Source: Artocarpus heterophyllus (lineage: Eukaryota > Streptophyta > Magnoliopsida > Rosales > Moraceae). Taken from it: a stretch of 64,000 bases of DNA. Within the stretch, counting starts at the first letter, position 1; every line of letters starts with the position of its first letter. Under the pieces are notes generated by a model. The model was not told the DNA's origin. It did not search any database and worked only from the letters and a program-made list of their open reading frames with translations. The position numbers and the translations under genes were made by a program. Of this stretch, positions 25,298 to 38,158 are shown in pieces. Location of the stretch: positions 27,722,210-27,786,209 of the forward strand of contig CM046340.1 in assembly GCA_025403435.1 (NCBI GenBank), read 5' to 3'.

Positions 25298-26924
25298 TTA
25301 TTATTGTTTATTTATTTTTCTATATTTTCATGTTATTAACATTAACACTTTTAAGTCTAAAACAAGAAACTTTACAGCAATTTTGAAAAGTTAAACCATA
25401 AAGGTAAAACTATAATATAATTTTCTCGTTACAAATCAAATCATTGTATAAACAGCGAATAATTGTATAACACTTATGTAAACTTCTTACATCCTTTGTA
25501 CAATCTTTGGCAGTGATCTTTGAATTCATCAACTGTCTACTCTAGAGAACATATATGTTAAAAAATAATAAACTTGAGAACACTAGAAAAAACTAGCCTC
25601 ACAATGCTTTGTAAATGATATTACTTATTCAAATATGATATTCAATGTGAAAATCAGGTTGATTTTCCCAACCAACTGAGCTTAATAATGGCTAAAATTT
25701 CAACAAGATTTCCAATATTCATTCAAAATTTTTCCTTTCTTTCAATATTATACGATTGAAAAAAATACAAAATCTAGCTAGTAAAGTTCAAAGAAGAGTG
25801 TTTGGAAAAAGAAAATAAGGAAATTGGAAAATTTGATGTATGAAGAAAAGAAAACAAATTCAAATCAAGATGGATTGAAATTGGATACAAGTGAAACCTG
25901 ATTCTAAAACATTGGGGAATCAGCGAGCCTGATAAATGTCACCATTGTTGCTCTAAGAACTCAGAATCATCGAGCCTGATAAATGCTACCATTGTTGCTC
26001 TAAGAACTCGAGGCCTAACTCCTTTTGCTTTTGAGAGATCTAGAGGAGAGGGAGATAAGGAAAGGAACACGAAACTAGTTGCTGGTGAAAATGTAGGTCC
26101 CTAGGGTTAAATTGGTGATTTCAATGGTTAATTTCGCTCTTTCTAGTAGCCAAAGTCCAACCACATCTGACAAGGAGGATCTAGTGGTGAGCGAGTTAAA
26201 TAACAAAATAGCCCATAAATGTGATGTCCTTACATCTTCTAATTTTGACACGTCAATGCAACCAATTTGTTACATAAATTTCAACCCATCAGAGACATAC
26301 TCTTTTCATTTGAGTATTAAATATTACGGTGTTCAACTCTGAATTTATCGTACATTAGTAATTTGCCCCTTATTAATAGCGATGTTAGTTTTTTAACTAA
26401 AATTAACATTTAATTTTTGCTTATATCGAAAATAAGAGTATGAAATGTCTTTTTTATAAATATTAGCTCAAATTTAAATTTAAAAGTAAATTAATTCAAA
26501 ATTTTCTATTTTGATAAAAACTCCATGAAAAATATTAATCATAATAAACATAGTTAAAATACACAAAAATAACTATTCATGTGCAAGTTATATATCAATT
26601 TCAATCAAAAAACTAATATCATAATCAATGGAGAGTATTTTGCTACAAATTACTAGTTTGGGGTGCAATTGTCAATATTGAAAATTCAAAGAGTAATTGC
26701 TAATGTACAACAAGTTCAAGGAGTGATTGTACAAAAAACCTAAATATTAATATAGCGGTAACATCTCAATTCTTGGATGAGTTGCAATTTCTCGTAAGAA
26801 AATCCGGGGAAAATTCTACAACCCATGACCAATCAACTTGCATAGGGTGAAATTATAACTTTCTAAAGAGCTCAATTGTGTTGTCAAGCGAAATGATTGG
26901 TAAATTAAATTGATCTTGAGCAGT
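25298..26924. other. AT-rich stretch without recognisable genes
   Basis: Short frames only (for example 76 codons at 26112-26342, unlike anything I recognise). A two-copy tandem repeat lies at 25918-26011. Confidence 0.5.
25918..26011. repeat. Tandem duplication, 47-bp unit, two copies
   Basis: The block around CGAGCCTGATAAATG...GCTCTAAGAACTC occurs twice in a row (25918-25964, 25965-26011) with about four mismatches. Confidence 0.85.
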
Positions 26925-26932
26925 ATAAAATA

Positions 26933-27166
26933 GGGAGTTCTTATGGTGGAAAAGAAAATTTTCTCTACCAGTGGAGAATGGTGTTTTAGCTTATAGATTA
27001 AGATTTCAACGCTCCGATCTAAGACTACTCACATTAAAAATTTATAGAGCACAATAGAGAACTACTTTAAGTAGTAGTTTAGACTGTTAAAGAGTTAATT
27101 TGATGGCTAAAACAGTCATGCTCCATCAGTGAAGCAAAATGACATTCTCCACTATAAGAATTTCCC
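26933..27166. mobile_element. MITE with perfect 8-bp target duplication
   Basis: 234 bp, no coding capacity, flanked by ATAAAATA on both sides (26925-26932 and 27167-27174). Inverted ends: GGGAGTTCTTATGGTGGA against GGGAAATTCTTATAGTGGA. An 8-bp duplicate fits hAT, though the termini are not a textbook hAT sequence. Confidence 0.85.
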
Positions 27167-27339
27167 ATAAAATATTTAGAATTTAAATTATATAATAAAG
27201 TTTTTTAGGATTTGAATTATTTTATATTATTTTATATTTGTCCAGAATTAACATGAATATCACTTTTTGACTTATTTTTGTTTATGCCACAAAGTGTAAA
27301 AGGTTTTATACCACAACATGGATTATTAGTTCCACACGT

Positions 27340-27665
27340 CTTAGTGGAACATTTCAACATGTCCCATCGAGACATTCTACCTCCCACATGTCCTATTGGG
27401 ACATTTCGACATGTCTTGATGGGGCATTCTAAAAACCTCCCACATGTCCCGCTTAGACATGTCAACATGTCCTATGTCTCATTAGGACATGTCTGCATGT
27501 CCTTTTGGGACATTTTTTTCATCCCTCGGGGACATGTCGCATGTCTCATTAGGACATTTTTTGGTGTTCCTTCAAGACATGTCACGACATTTTCGGGTGT
27601 CCCCTTGGGACATCTCAATATGTCCTTCTAGGAAATTTTCTAGTGTCCCTGTGAGACCTTTTTTT
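27340..27665. repeat. Irregular repeat rich in GACATGTC palindromes
   Basis: About 20 occurrences of ACATGTC, GGACAT or GACATTT-type words in 320 bp, in both orientations and with uneven spacing. Reading frames are open on both strands here simply because of the repeat. It may be part of a larger element whose ends (27285 and about 28520) both carry a TATGCCACAAA-like motif in inverted orientation. Confidence 0.7.
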
Positions 27666-28640
27666 TGTCTTTCTCTCTCACCTCTCTCTCTCTTTCCTTG
27701 TTGTCGTTGGCTTGTCTCCAACACTGGCGACGTCGCTGGTGGCCAAACAAAGCAAAAACAATCAGAAAATGTTCAATTGAGAAAAATAGTCACAACAACA
27801 AAAATCCAACATTAGAATCACCATGTACAACAATAAAAAAACTACCAAAAAAATCCAAAACCAAGGCTTCAGTCGCAAAAAACCACCATGAACAACAACA
27901 AAACTTAAAAAAAAAGATCCAAAACTAAATCGGCAACTCTAGATTTTTCTTTGTCAACAACGAATTGAATCGAAAACTAAACTTGCTCTGCAACTCTAAT
28001 ATGCAACTATGATCGGTGAGCTTGAGAACAAACGACGACGGAGACAACTTTGGATTCTTCTTCGTTGATGATGACTTCAATCCAAAAATGGATTCGATCT
28101 ATAACTTTGATTCAATTTGTTAAAGAAAAAGAAAAGAGAGGAGGAGATAGAAGAAGAATATCAGACCTGATGCTGGTGACGAAGGGTATGACTACTACGA
28201 AGACGATCTAATGATACCAACGAGCTTGTAACCCATGAATCGAAGATCCCACTATGCAAATCTTTGTCGTTGTAGTGAAGAGTCATGTAGAAAGTCACGT
28301 TGTTCAGTCGTCGATAAAGATTCGTATAGGCAAATATCCAAGTTGTTTGATTGTCGTCGAAGAGTTGCACAAATTTTAATTGTCGCCAGTTGTTGATTGA
28401 AGGAGGAGAAAAATAGAAGAGAGAGAGATAGAGAGAGTTAGCAGAAGGAAAAAATTAAAAAAAAGGAAGATTTTTTTTTTAAGGAGATCAAAATTTGTGG
28501 CATATGTCTTTTTGTTTTGAAATTTGTGACATAAAGAATTAGATTAATCAAAAAGATGGCATATTGTGCAATTTTCTATATTGCGATTATTTAGGTTTTT
28601 TAAATTTAAATAGTATTAAGAGTTTGATTAGGATTATAAT
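27666..28640. other. Non-coding stretch, possibly internal part of a foldback element
   Basis: CT- and CAA-rich sequence with a few GC-richer patches. No gene was recognised. A 69-codon minus-strand frame (28161-28370) has no familiar motif. Confidence 0.4.
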
Positions 28641-31600
28641 TGTGACACCAAGGCATTTTTAGTACATTAAAAATGCAATAACTTAAGGATTATGTTAAGC
28701 AAACTAAGTTTCAGAAGAATTATTACTTAATCCAATTTTTATGACAAAGACCATAAAACTAAAAATGGGATTTTTAAGAGTAAAAATCATCTCATAGTCT
28801 TCTACAAAAAAGAATGATATGGAAATGCACTGGAAAGCCTAACTATTGCAACAAATGTTAACACAAAAATACAGTTTAAGAAAAATATTGTATAATAATA
28901 TGAAAAATTATACAGTATTAGAATAATACAGTGTAAAGAAGTACACTAATAAAGTTATGCAGTATAAAAATTACACTATAAAAGTAATATAGTGTAGGAA
29001 TTGGACTGTTTAAGGTTTAGCAGTACAGATATTAGACTATTTAAAGTTAAAACAATATAGGAATTACATTAAGTAGTGGATGTAAATAAATATAGGAGGT
29101 TCTAGGACCTCATGAATTGTATAGAAAGGAATACTGACAGTATAAGATAAAGAATGTTAGTATAAATATGGACTGTATAAATTTAAGCAATATAAATTTA
29201 GATTGTGTAAAAATGTGGGACTCACCATAAGACACCCAAATGGATGAGAAATTACCACTATACCCTCTTTGATGTGGCCAAATCAAATCTTGCCACCTTT
29301 ACCCTTAATGATGCTTAAGGATGAGTAAGCATGTTTAGTCACCAAAAAAGGAAGAAAATAGGAAAACAAGGGGGGAACACTCCCATGGTGGAAAATGTGC
29401 CACATCTCCCTTAGTGGAATTGACAAGTGTTCTGGGCAATTTTTCCTTTGCAAACAAGTCCCTAGGGTGAGGTCTATATATAGCCAAGGACTTGTTGGAA
29501 ATTAAAAAGTTTGGTTTTATGAAATTTTCTTATTTCTTCCCCAAAGAAAACCGCCTCTTCCATGGAATTCCCTTAATAATTTTTCAATGCATAAGCCTCC
29601 AAATCATGTAAGGAAGCAAGTTTAAGTGTTGAAGATCAAGGATAAGCAATAGTGGAGGTAAAAGTTCAAGCTTTTTCTTAGGGATTTTGATGTTTCTCTT
29701 GAACTTGGATAGGTTTTGATTGGGTTTTATCATGGTTTTTGTAAAAAGGACATAACAAAGTTTTAAGCTTAGCAAAAGAGGATCAAAAAGCTTGGTAAAG
29801 TTTAGGTAAATCTCTAAACTTTATACTTGAAAGTTTATGCAAACATGTATTCCAAGTGTTTGATGAAATGTTTTAAGCTAGGACATGTAAGATGGACATT
29901 ATGGCATGATTGTTTTATGTTTTATATTGATGGTGATTATGATGGGAAGAAAGAAAGTAAGGGTTTTTGGTTTAAAAGTAGAAAATGGTTAAACTTTATA
30001 TTTTATACAAAGTTTGACTAGTTTCAAAGGAATGGGGTTTTAAGGGCCTTATAGGCCAAATTATGTTCTAAGTAAGGTCTGGAATTTGCCAACACAGTAA
30101 GGAAAACAACTTTTGTGAACGAAGTTTTGTAAAATTTCAAAAGGACTAAATTGCAAAGTTTTATAAAAACTCGACAGATTTGAAATTAGCTAAAAAGTCC
30201 ACTGTAACATTGGAATTTCAAGAGGTTAAAACATGAAAGTTGTAAAACTCATCAAAACTATTAAGACAGCATAGTCAGTTTGTCAAAATTTTGTTTGGTT
30301 GAGGAGTTTTGAATTTTGCAAAATTTTGAATACAAAATTTCATGAAATGAAAATATTATGAAATGTTTAGAATTCGACCAAGGAGCTTTTGTAAGTTTTA
30401 TTCCTTGCAAAAAACTGAACGTTTTGGTATAAAGGGGTTGTTTTTGGTTCCAAGGTCAAAAATGTAAAGATTTTTTGTTTTGGGTTAAAACCGTAAAATC
30501 ATGTGAAAACTGGGTTTTTACTAGGGAATGTTGGGTTCCTACACTGCTATAGGCAGTGAGTAATCATAGATGCTAAGTTTTAAAGGATTTAAAGTTTAGT
30601 TAAGGAAAGAAAAGAAATGAACGTTAAGGGCAAAAAGCAATGATCTTCAAGTTTTAGGTTAAAACTGTAAAATTTTGACAAAATAGATTTAATTGAAAGG
30701 AAAACCATTGTTTTTATTTTCTGTAATATTATGAGACATAAAGAAATGAAAGTTATGTTTTAAACTGGGTTTTAAAAGTATTTAAAGACCTGTCAAAGGC
30801 AAAATAGTCATTTTGAGAAAAGTCCAAAATGGACCAGAAACGCCCGATGTTGGAAAATGCCCCTTAGTTGAAATTTTTCAATTACATGTAAGAAATGAGA
30901 GGAAAAGTAAAGTAAAAAGTTTAACAAGTTACGAAATTGATGAAAAACTCGTTAGGGGTAAATTGTTATTTTTAGAAAAATGGCTAAATTGGAGCTGAAC
31001 ACTTGAAATTAGTAAAACGTTCTTGGATAAAAAAATGTTCCATAATACATTAAGTAACAAAACCATCACATGAGATGGGAAATTTAATAATGGATGTTCA
31101 AAATAAGTAATTGAAAGGTAACCCAGTAGGTTACAAAGTTAAGTAAAAGGAAAGGTAACCACGATGGGTTACAAAGCTAAGTAAAAGAAAGCTAAACCAA
31201 TGAGATACAAAGAACTAATAGTATACAAGTTATGTAAAAAGGAATGAATGATTAATGATTAAGTTCTATCATCAATCGAGCAGATTGATAATATGAAAAG
31301 TTAACTAATAAGTCGGGTGTCGTTTGATCAGGATACAGAAGCCGACTAATAAAAGGAAAAGGAATGAGACGGGAACATTAGAGCTAGGACCAGGTAAGTT
31401 CAAACCTCACCTATAGCGTAAAGTAAATGATTTTCAAAATGCTTATATATATGTTTGCAAGTGTGTTTGCAATTGTTATGCAAGTTGTTTTTAAAATATG
31501 TTTGCATTTTTCATGCAAAAGGTTTTAAAGTTTAAATCAAGATTTGCAATATACTTGCATCTATAATGTTTAAAGCATGATTGCAATTAATATGCATAAA

Positions 31601-32759
31601 GTTTAGAAGATCAAGTAAAGGTTTGCAATGTATTTGCAATTATTATTCTTAAACTATGTTTTTGCATGTGAAATACACAATGTTTTAAAGAGTACAAGTT
31701 ATAATTTACAAATGTGTTTGCATATGATTTGTTAGTATTTAATATGCTCACTAAAGTTAAAGAGAAGGTAAAATAAAGATAAAAGGAAAGAGTCATACCA
31801 ACCTCCTTGATGTGAGACACACAAGTTAAGTTAAAGTTATGACCTTGATATTCGATGGTCTTAAGTCTTCCACAAGGGAAGCAACATGTTTATGTTCTCA
31901 TATATAATAATGTTGGTACTAACACTAAAGTTTACATGTTGAAAGTAAAGATAAAGAATGATCATAAGATGCTCATAATTGAAAGTTCATAATTGAGCAT
32001 AAATAAAATCATGCATTTTGATTTTGCTTGTATTCCTTGTTATGAAATGTTTATGTGCTATGAAAAACATTCTGAGAATTGTTTTACATTAAATGTTTAT
32101 GAAAAACATTTTCATGTTTACAAGAAAAGGTTTATGAAGGACAAAATGTTTTATAAAAAACGTTTATGAAAAACTTTTTAAGGGAAAGGTTTTTATGATA
32201 AAAGCTTATAAAGCGTGTTTTAATGATTTATGAGATTATGTTTGAACTTATTGAGTGAAAGCTCATTAAAAGTTCCTTCATGCTGTAAGTAGTCCTATGA
32301 GTAACTAGTAAGACTTGTTTGAAGGGCTCGATGCTACGGAGGATAGATGCGAAAATTTAGGTATGGATACCACTGCGGTATGTTTCCGCTACTCAAAGAA
32401 AATGTTTTCCCACTATTTGATATAGTGTTTTCAAAGTTTTAAGAAAATCAAAGTTTTAAGGAATGTTTTTAAAGTTTTAAGATATATTTTACGAAATGTT
32501 TTATTGAATTATAAAGTTAAGTTTTAAGCTAAGATTCAGTTAATGTTTCTTATAAAGTTTTAAGAAATGATTTGAAATGGTTTCAAAGTCAAATGTTGAG
32601 CAATATATTAACTTAAGTTGTAATTGAAGTTGCAACAACCTTTAAGTATGTTAAAAAAGAAAAAAATTCAGTATTTTTCTTACTAAGTAAGAAAGATTAA
32701 AGTTTAAGAAATAATGTTTAAGAAAGTTAAGTGACGGCCCGAAAGGATGGGGTGTCACA
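28641..32759 (-). repeat. Large LTR-like element (Gypsy type), about 4.1 kb
   Basis: The minus strand starts TGTGACACCCC and ends TTGGTGTCACA, giving a 9-bp terminal inverted repeat TGTGACACC/GGTGTCACA. There are no coding frames. Internal blocks match the solo LTR at 16560-18888: the ACAGCATGAA...TTAATGAGCTTTC...CAATAAGTT region and the AGCGGAAACAT motif near 32380-32390, all on the minus strand. I could not find a clean target duplicate (ATAAT on the left, CGAAT on the right). Either the insertion is old or the ends are slightly off. Confidence 0.6.
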
Positions 32760-32952
32760 CGAATCCTAATAAGAGATTTATTGATTATTATTCTTATTCA
32801 AACTATGATTTGAATAATGAATATATGAAATTTTGTCTCCATCTTTTTCTTCTCTCTTAATTTTGTTTAGTCTTCTTCTCCCATATCAGTCTTCCTCTTT
32901 TCCTTCCTCATCATCTTCTTTTAGTTGGTCCTACATCAATTGATATCAAAAG
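32760..32952 (+). repeat. Possible copia LTR end with decayed primer site
   Basis: CT-rich sequence ends in CCTACATCA followed by ATTGATATCAAAAG, which resembles a copia LTR terminus plus the primer site TTGGTATCAGAGC with several changes. The LTR start would lie left of the 28641-32759 insertion. Confidence 0.35.
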
Positions 32953-34439
32953 AATTCGATTCCTTTAACCAACCCCATTCACAAACAAAAAAAAAATCAA
33001 TCCAAAAATACAAATATGTATAGAAAAACAAACTGCATATTTTGACCATGTATTTCCCACCATCTGTCAAATGTTGCTTTCCACATGACGGCACCGCTGC
33101 CACATCTACCATGCATCTCATGATGCCATCCACACCAGTTGCCTTACTGTCGAAATTTGCAAAACCGTGACACTTACATGCTGGAATTCTGCAAAAAGCT
33201 CTGTGTACCCATCGGCGCCCTAAGATATATGACCCACTGCAAAGTTGTAGGCTCCATTTAATCACACGTTGTTTGACACCGCCGCCTTTGTTGGCTATAA
33301 ACCCTATGAAGATCAAAACTCCAAACTTAGATGCCTTGCATTGCTAGAATCACCCAACAACAATGCCCAAATTAGCTTCTCTAGTACTATCTTTTTCTAA
33401 TAAATTATAGCCTTAGATCGTCAAATAAGCTTCGTTGGTGACCTCATTGAGCTTCAAGCTTCCACTCTATCAAGCAACATCCACCATTTAAGCAAAAGTT
33501 TTTGCCAATATTGACAAAATCTCAATCCAAGTTTTGCACTATGTGACCAACAAAAAACCTTAAATCATTTTCATGGCCTTGCATTTACAAAGTTATGTGG
33601 GCCTTGCTTTTGTGTGGTAATATTCTTCAATTTTTGCAAATGTATTCCCTAATTTATTGAAAATTCAATTTAATTAATAATGTTGCTTAGATCCATTCAT
33701 TAAGAAAACATGAATTTTCAACACTATAACCAACCGTCTTATCATTAAGATGACACTCATAATTTTGAGAATTCTTATGATTACACGGAGGATAATGTGA
33801 GTGTAATAAATTTCTTTGCTTATTTTCACATTTTTATCCAGTACTAGATACCCCTTACAAACCTATTATTGGCGAGGGTAGGGAAATTATGTTGTGTCTA
33901 AAAAATTTTATTAATTGCTTAAATCTTCAAAGTTCAAACTAAGCCTTAACCTAAATTGTTTTGATAAATTTGATAGATAAAGGATTTTTAAAATCATTAA
34001 ACGGTGTCTATTACCTCTTCAATATGGTCCTTATAAGCTATATGTTTATTGGGATATCCTTATTATGGATGTTACTTATATTTTATTAGAATTTCTTCAG
34101 GTTGATAATCACAATATATGATGGGGATCAATATGTTTTTAGATACTAGTTAGATGTACATATGGGCCCCTACATTCCTTGAATTTCTTTAAAGCAAGGA
34201 TTTATTTATTTATTTTTTTAAATTTAAATTTACTCATTTATTATTCCTCTAATAGATTAGTTTAGTGAAAAAAAAGTTCAATAAAGCACATTATGAGGAT
34301 TGGTGTTCTAAAAAACAAATATTTTATTTGTGATTATAAAATTTTGGGTTAAATGAATAAATAAATAATATTATTTATATATTGATAATGGTTCTCATGT
34401 TATTTTAATTTTAATGATTATAGATATAACAAACATGTG
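32953..34439. other. Non-coding stretch
   Basis: A 126-codon minus-strand frame (32936-33316) has no recognisable motif. If 32760-32952 is an LTR, this is probably decayed element interior. The remainder is AT-rich. Confidence 0.4.
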
Positions 34440-35060
34440 ATATGTGACTATTGTAACTAAATCTTGGTATTGAGCATATATGGAATTTGTATGCAGATAA
34501 ATACGATTTAAATATTAATAGTCTAAATTATATACTACGTAGTCTATGTATATAGCAAGGCACTTTATACATAATAGGGCTAAAATGGAGATCTACATTT
34601 AATTCAGGAGGCGATTTACCTAGACCATTAGAGTGGGTTGACTCCTTGATAAATACATATGTGTGGTAGACATATTAGTAATTGCATGCTAGATTAGACG
34701 AAAGCATGTTTGATTTAATAATAATTTCATTTCATTTAAATCAATTCACTTTGACAAACATCTATGCATCATCTTAATTCTAAAGTAGACTTCTTACTCT
34801 ATATTTCTAGCTTGTATCATTAGATATGCTAAAGATAGGAGCTCTGATAAACAAAGGCTCTATTATTGGTAGGTTAGAGATACAACTTATATTCGATGAG
34901 AGCATAATCCATGGATACGGAACCCATAGCTTTCTAAAAAAGAGTCAATATTATCCTCTTAAAACCATTATTTGAAAAATTGAAAAAGAACAAAGATTTG
35001 GCCATCTTAATACCCATGGTAACATTTATGATGATCACAGTTAGGAAAAGTTGATTGCAA
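34440..35060 (+). repeat. Strongly diverged relic of a long-LTR copia related to RLC-A
   Basis: Scattered blocks are co-linear with the RLC-A LTR: AATCAATTCACTTTGACAAACAT near 34739 (compare the ATTCACTTTAGACAATCAT block), CATCTTAATTCTAAAGTAGA, then ACCCATAGCTTTCT...GAGT...ATTATCCTCTTA near 34922. Alignment by eye only. Confidence 0.4.
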
Positions 35061-35325
35061 AAAAATTGTTTATGTAGTCACATGTTTGAGAAATATTATT
35101 TAAATAAGCTTAGAATAGGGACAAAAAAGTTTAACAAAGTTCATTTGAAAATAAAAGGTTTAAAAATAAGCAAAAAGACAAACGGATCGAAGTGCACATT
35201 TTGATAAAACATGCGTTTTGGTTAAATATGTGTATGTGTGAGAGAAAGTAAGAGTGTGTGTACACATAATTGCATATTAAAAAAATAGTTAGCAAAATCA
35301 TATAGAAAATATCAATTAGGAGATA

Positions 35326-36097
35326 AGGTTATCAACAACAATGGCCTATGAATTTTGTAGTCTTTCCCACTTTTTCCCTAAACTTTTAAAATCGCCACTT
35401 TACTCCCCTCAACTTTTAAAAGTCCTCACTTTGCCCCTTTTATCTATTTTTCTATTAAAAGAAAAGGAATTTTAGGTCATATGACTTGCACATGGGACAT
35501 TATAAGGGCAAAAACGAGATTTTGGGTCTCCAATTTTTTTCTCATGTTTAGGGCTTAGGGAGATTTTGTTTGGAACTTTTTTCCCCTTTTTCTATAAAAA
35601 ATGAGAAGCTTGAGGAAAACATATTAAATTCCCACCATAATAAACTTTCATCCAAGCGTGCAAGGATCACATCCATCTGGTGCAAAAAACCAATGAGAAA
35701 ACAATATTATAATTAACTTATTAAACAATGGCAGCATGACATAGACTTTTAACTTTCATAACTGCACCAATCCATGCACAAGCGTTACTCGACAAAAATT
35801 ATACGAATTGCATAATTTGTAGGAAAAAAACTCTCGTTTCACACAGAAAAAAGGGAAAAAATTTTGCAATAAAAATTTCCCCAAGTCCTAAATGTGAAAA
35901 AGAATTTGCATACCAAACTCCTATTTTTGCCTTTCAAGTGTTCTATGTGCAAGTCATATGTCTCAAAATTCTATTTCTTTTAATAGAAAAATAAATGGAA
36001 GGGGCAAAGTGAAGACTATTGAAAGTTGAGGGGCTAAAGTGGTGATTTTAAAGCTCAAAGACCCTAAAGTTCAGGGACCATTGGAGTTAGTAACCCT
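35326..36097. mobile_element. MULE-type MITE with long inverted repeats
   Basis: 772 bp. The ends AGGTTATCAAC and GTTAGTAACCCT begin long inverted repeats of roughly 180 bp (35326-35510 against 35915-36097). They share blocks such as CATATGACTTGCACAT and CACTTTGCCCCTT. A 9-bp target duplicate flanks it with one mismatch: TAGGAGATA (35317-35325) and TAAGAGATA (36098-36106). A 9-bp duplicate and long inverted repeats are the Mutator-like pattern. No transposase is present. Confidence 0.8.
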
Positions 36098-36106
36098 TAA
36101 GAGATA

Positions 36107-37244
36107 TTATGAAGAAAAATAACAGTTGAGAAGACCACTTAAAAATACATATTTAATTGAAATTGAGAGGAAATGTTTCATTAGGAGTAATAAATTAGAG
36201 AATAACATTAATGAGACAAATAACAGTTGAAAGTACCATTAAGGAAAAAAAATCATGTAAATAGGGAAACATTTAGTAACTAAAATGACAAAATTAAGGA
36301 AATATTAAAAAAAAGACCATGAATGAAATTTGGATGTCATACTTAATAAAATAATATTTTAAAAGATGTAAAAGTATATGCAATAAGGACAAATTTAAGA
36401 AAATGATTATGTATATTAAAATTTTTTAAGGGATAAATTCATGATAGTCTATGAATTTTCTCTCTACTATTAGTCTCTATCGTTAATTTTGTCTCATAAA
36501 TAGTCTATGAACTCAAAAAATGTCTTATGAATGGCTTTTTAGTCAAAATTTGGATAGAAATAGTTAACTTTGTCTCATAAAAGATTTATAAACTATCTTT
36601 TCTCTTTTAAATAATCCCTATGTTAAAATTTGTACTATATTTAGTCCTTAAGTTTAAAAACATATGCCAAAATTAGTTGTTTTATTAAATAAATATATAG
36701 AAAACATTAAATATGTGAAGTTGCACCATATGTAGTGAAATAAAGGGGTGCTAAGTTTTAAGTTAGGTATTGTAAGGGTCCATTTGGCATTTCTTTAGAT
36801 GCTACTTTTAGCTTATATAACCACTTACTTACAACAATTTAGGGTGTTTGGTAAACCTTGCTTTTATCAAGTTGCTTCTAAAAACTATTACCTAACATAA
36901 AAAACTGAGAAGTAGGTCAAGGGTTGTTTTTTTAAAATTACTTCTATTGTCATAATTTGATAACGTTAATGGCTTAGAAAGTCTCCAACTTTTGATGAAA
37001 ATGAACATTTGGTCCCTATTCTTCTTTTTTTTTTCTTATTTAATCAACCTAAACCTTTTGTTTTATGTATAAAAGAATTGATTTAATTGACAATTGTTAG
37101 AAACCGTATCACATGAATTACACATGACCATAATATATTATAAAAAGACATCATCAATAACATTTTATAAAAAAAATCAACAATATTTATTCAAAAAGAA
37201 AAAAAAAACAAAAAGGTTGTCTTCTTCAAGCCTAGATTTGTCAC
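36107..37244. other. AT-rich intergenic stretch
   Basis: No gene seen. The 36430-36660 segment has repeats of the TAGTCTATGAACT/TTTGTCTCATAAA type that look like decayed MITE ends, without definable borders. Confidence 0.4.
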
Positions 37245-37436
37245 ACCTCTATTTTAATCCTTTGCCTAATTTTGGTGGCTTAAATGGTGTCTAACCAATC
37301 ATATTATGACACATCATTTAAAAAGTTTAAAATACTGTTTAATTGACTTTTACATCCTTTTCATCAAATAACATGTCATAATATGATTGGTTAGATACCA
37401 TTTAAGACACCAAAAATTGGACAGAGGATTTGAGTC
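37245..37436. mobile_element. Short foldback MITE
   Basis: Inverted arms of about 70 bp. The block TCTAACCAATCATATTATGAC (near 37289-37309) recurs reverse-complemented near 37374-37395, and the similarity continues outward through CTTAAATGG and AATCCT. The loop is about 50 bp. Exact ends and target duplicate are not resolved. Confidence 0.7.
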
Positions 37437-38158
37437 CACCTCAATAACTTTCTTTCTTTTTGAACTCCCCCAAGCTCTGATCTTTCTGCTGCTAGGGAGA
37501 ACCACCATTGACAACATTACCTAGTCCATCAACACCGAAAGGTGTTGATTTTTTTGTCAACACCACCTTTAAGCTCGATCCAATAGCTATACGACTCGAC
37601 AAGTCATGAGCACTGGCGATATGCTGAGGAGGGAATCTTGAGATAGAGAAACACAAGGAGAGGAAGGTGTCAATGTGTCAATGATGAGGAAGATCTTCGA
37701 GGGAGAAAGGGCTTTGTGTTGATCTCTGCATTTCTAGGCTTTTCCTAGGTAAGAATAGTGGTCAAAGTGAGGAGCCTATAATGTCAATGATGAAAATCTA
37801 GTTGACTACCTCCTTCCTAGCAACCATTAGAGGCCCGTTCGAGCTTAGAATGCCACAATTGGAATAAAAAATGAATCAAGCCTACTAATCCTTCATGATT
37901 AGATTTCCAAGCTCACCGTCCTCCCGAAACAAGTCATTCTCATGGAGTATTTAAGGAGGGGGGGTGGTGGTGGTGGTGGTGGTAAGCCTACTTCACAATC
38001 TTGTTCTCTTTGTTTTCCCCTAAATCTTTGTTGAAACTCTTTTCTTTGCAAAACATAGTATCAAGCACCATTGAAGGGTTTTGAAACTCTTAAGTGTCAT
38101 TGAATAAAGCCTTCTTCTCCTTCTTCTAAGAAGAATCGACTAAAAATGAAAAAACTTA
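37437..38158. other. Non-coding stretch with GGT microsatellite
   Basis: (GGT)n at about 37962-37983. No gene recognised. Confidence 0.5.

Noticed and set aside
27340..27665. Array of p53-type half sites (CATG palindromes)
   Set aside because: Plants lack p53; the words are explained by repeat growth.
27278..27815. Overlapping 117- and 108-codon ORFs with repeated GH and MS blocks
   Set aside because: They are by-products of the GACATGTC repeat and are open in several frames and both strands.
32936..33316. 126-codon minus-strand ORF
   Set aside because: No domain, no homologue I recognise, next to a probable LTR end; could be chance in decayed element DNA.
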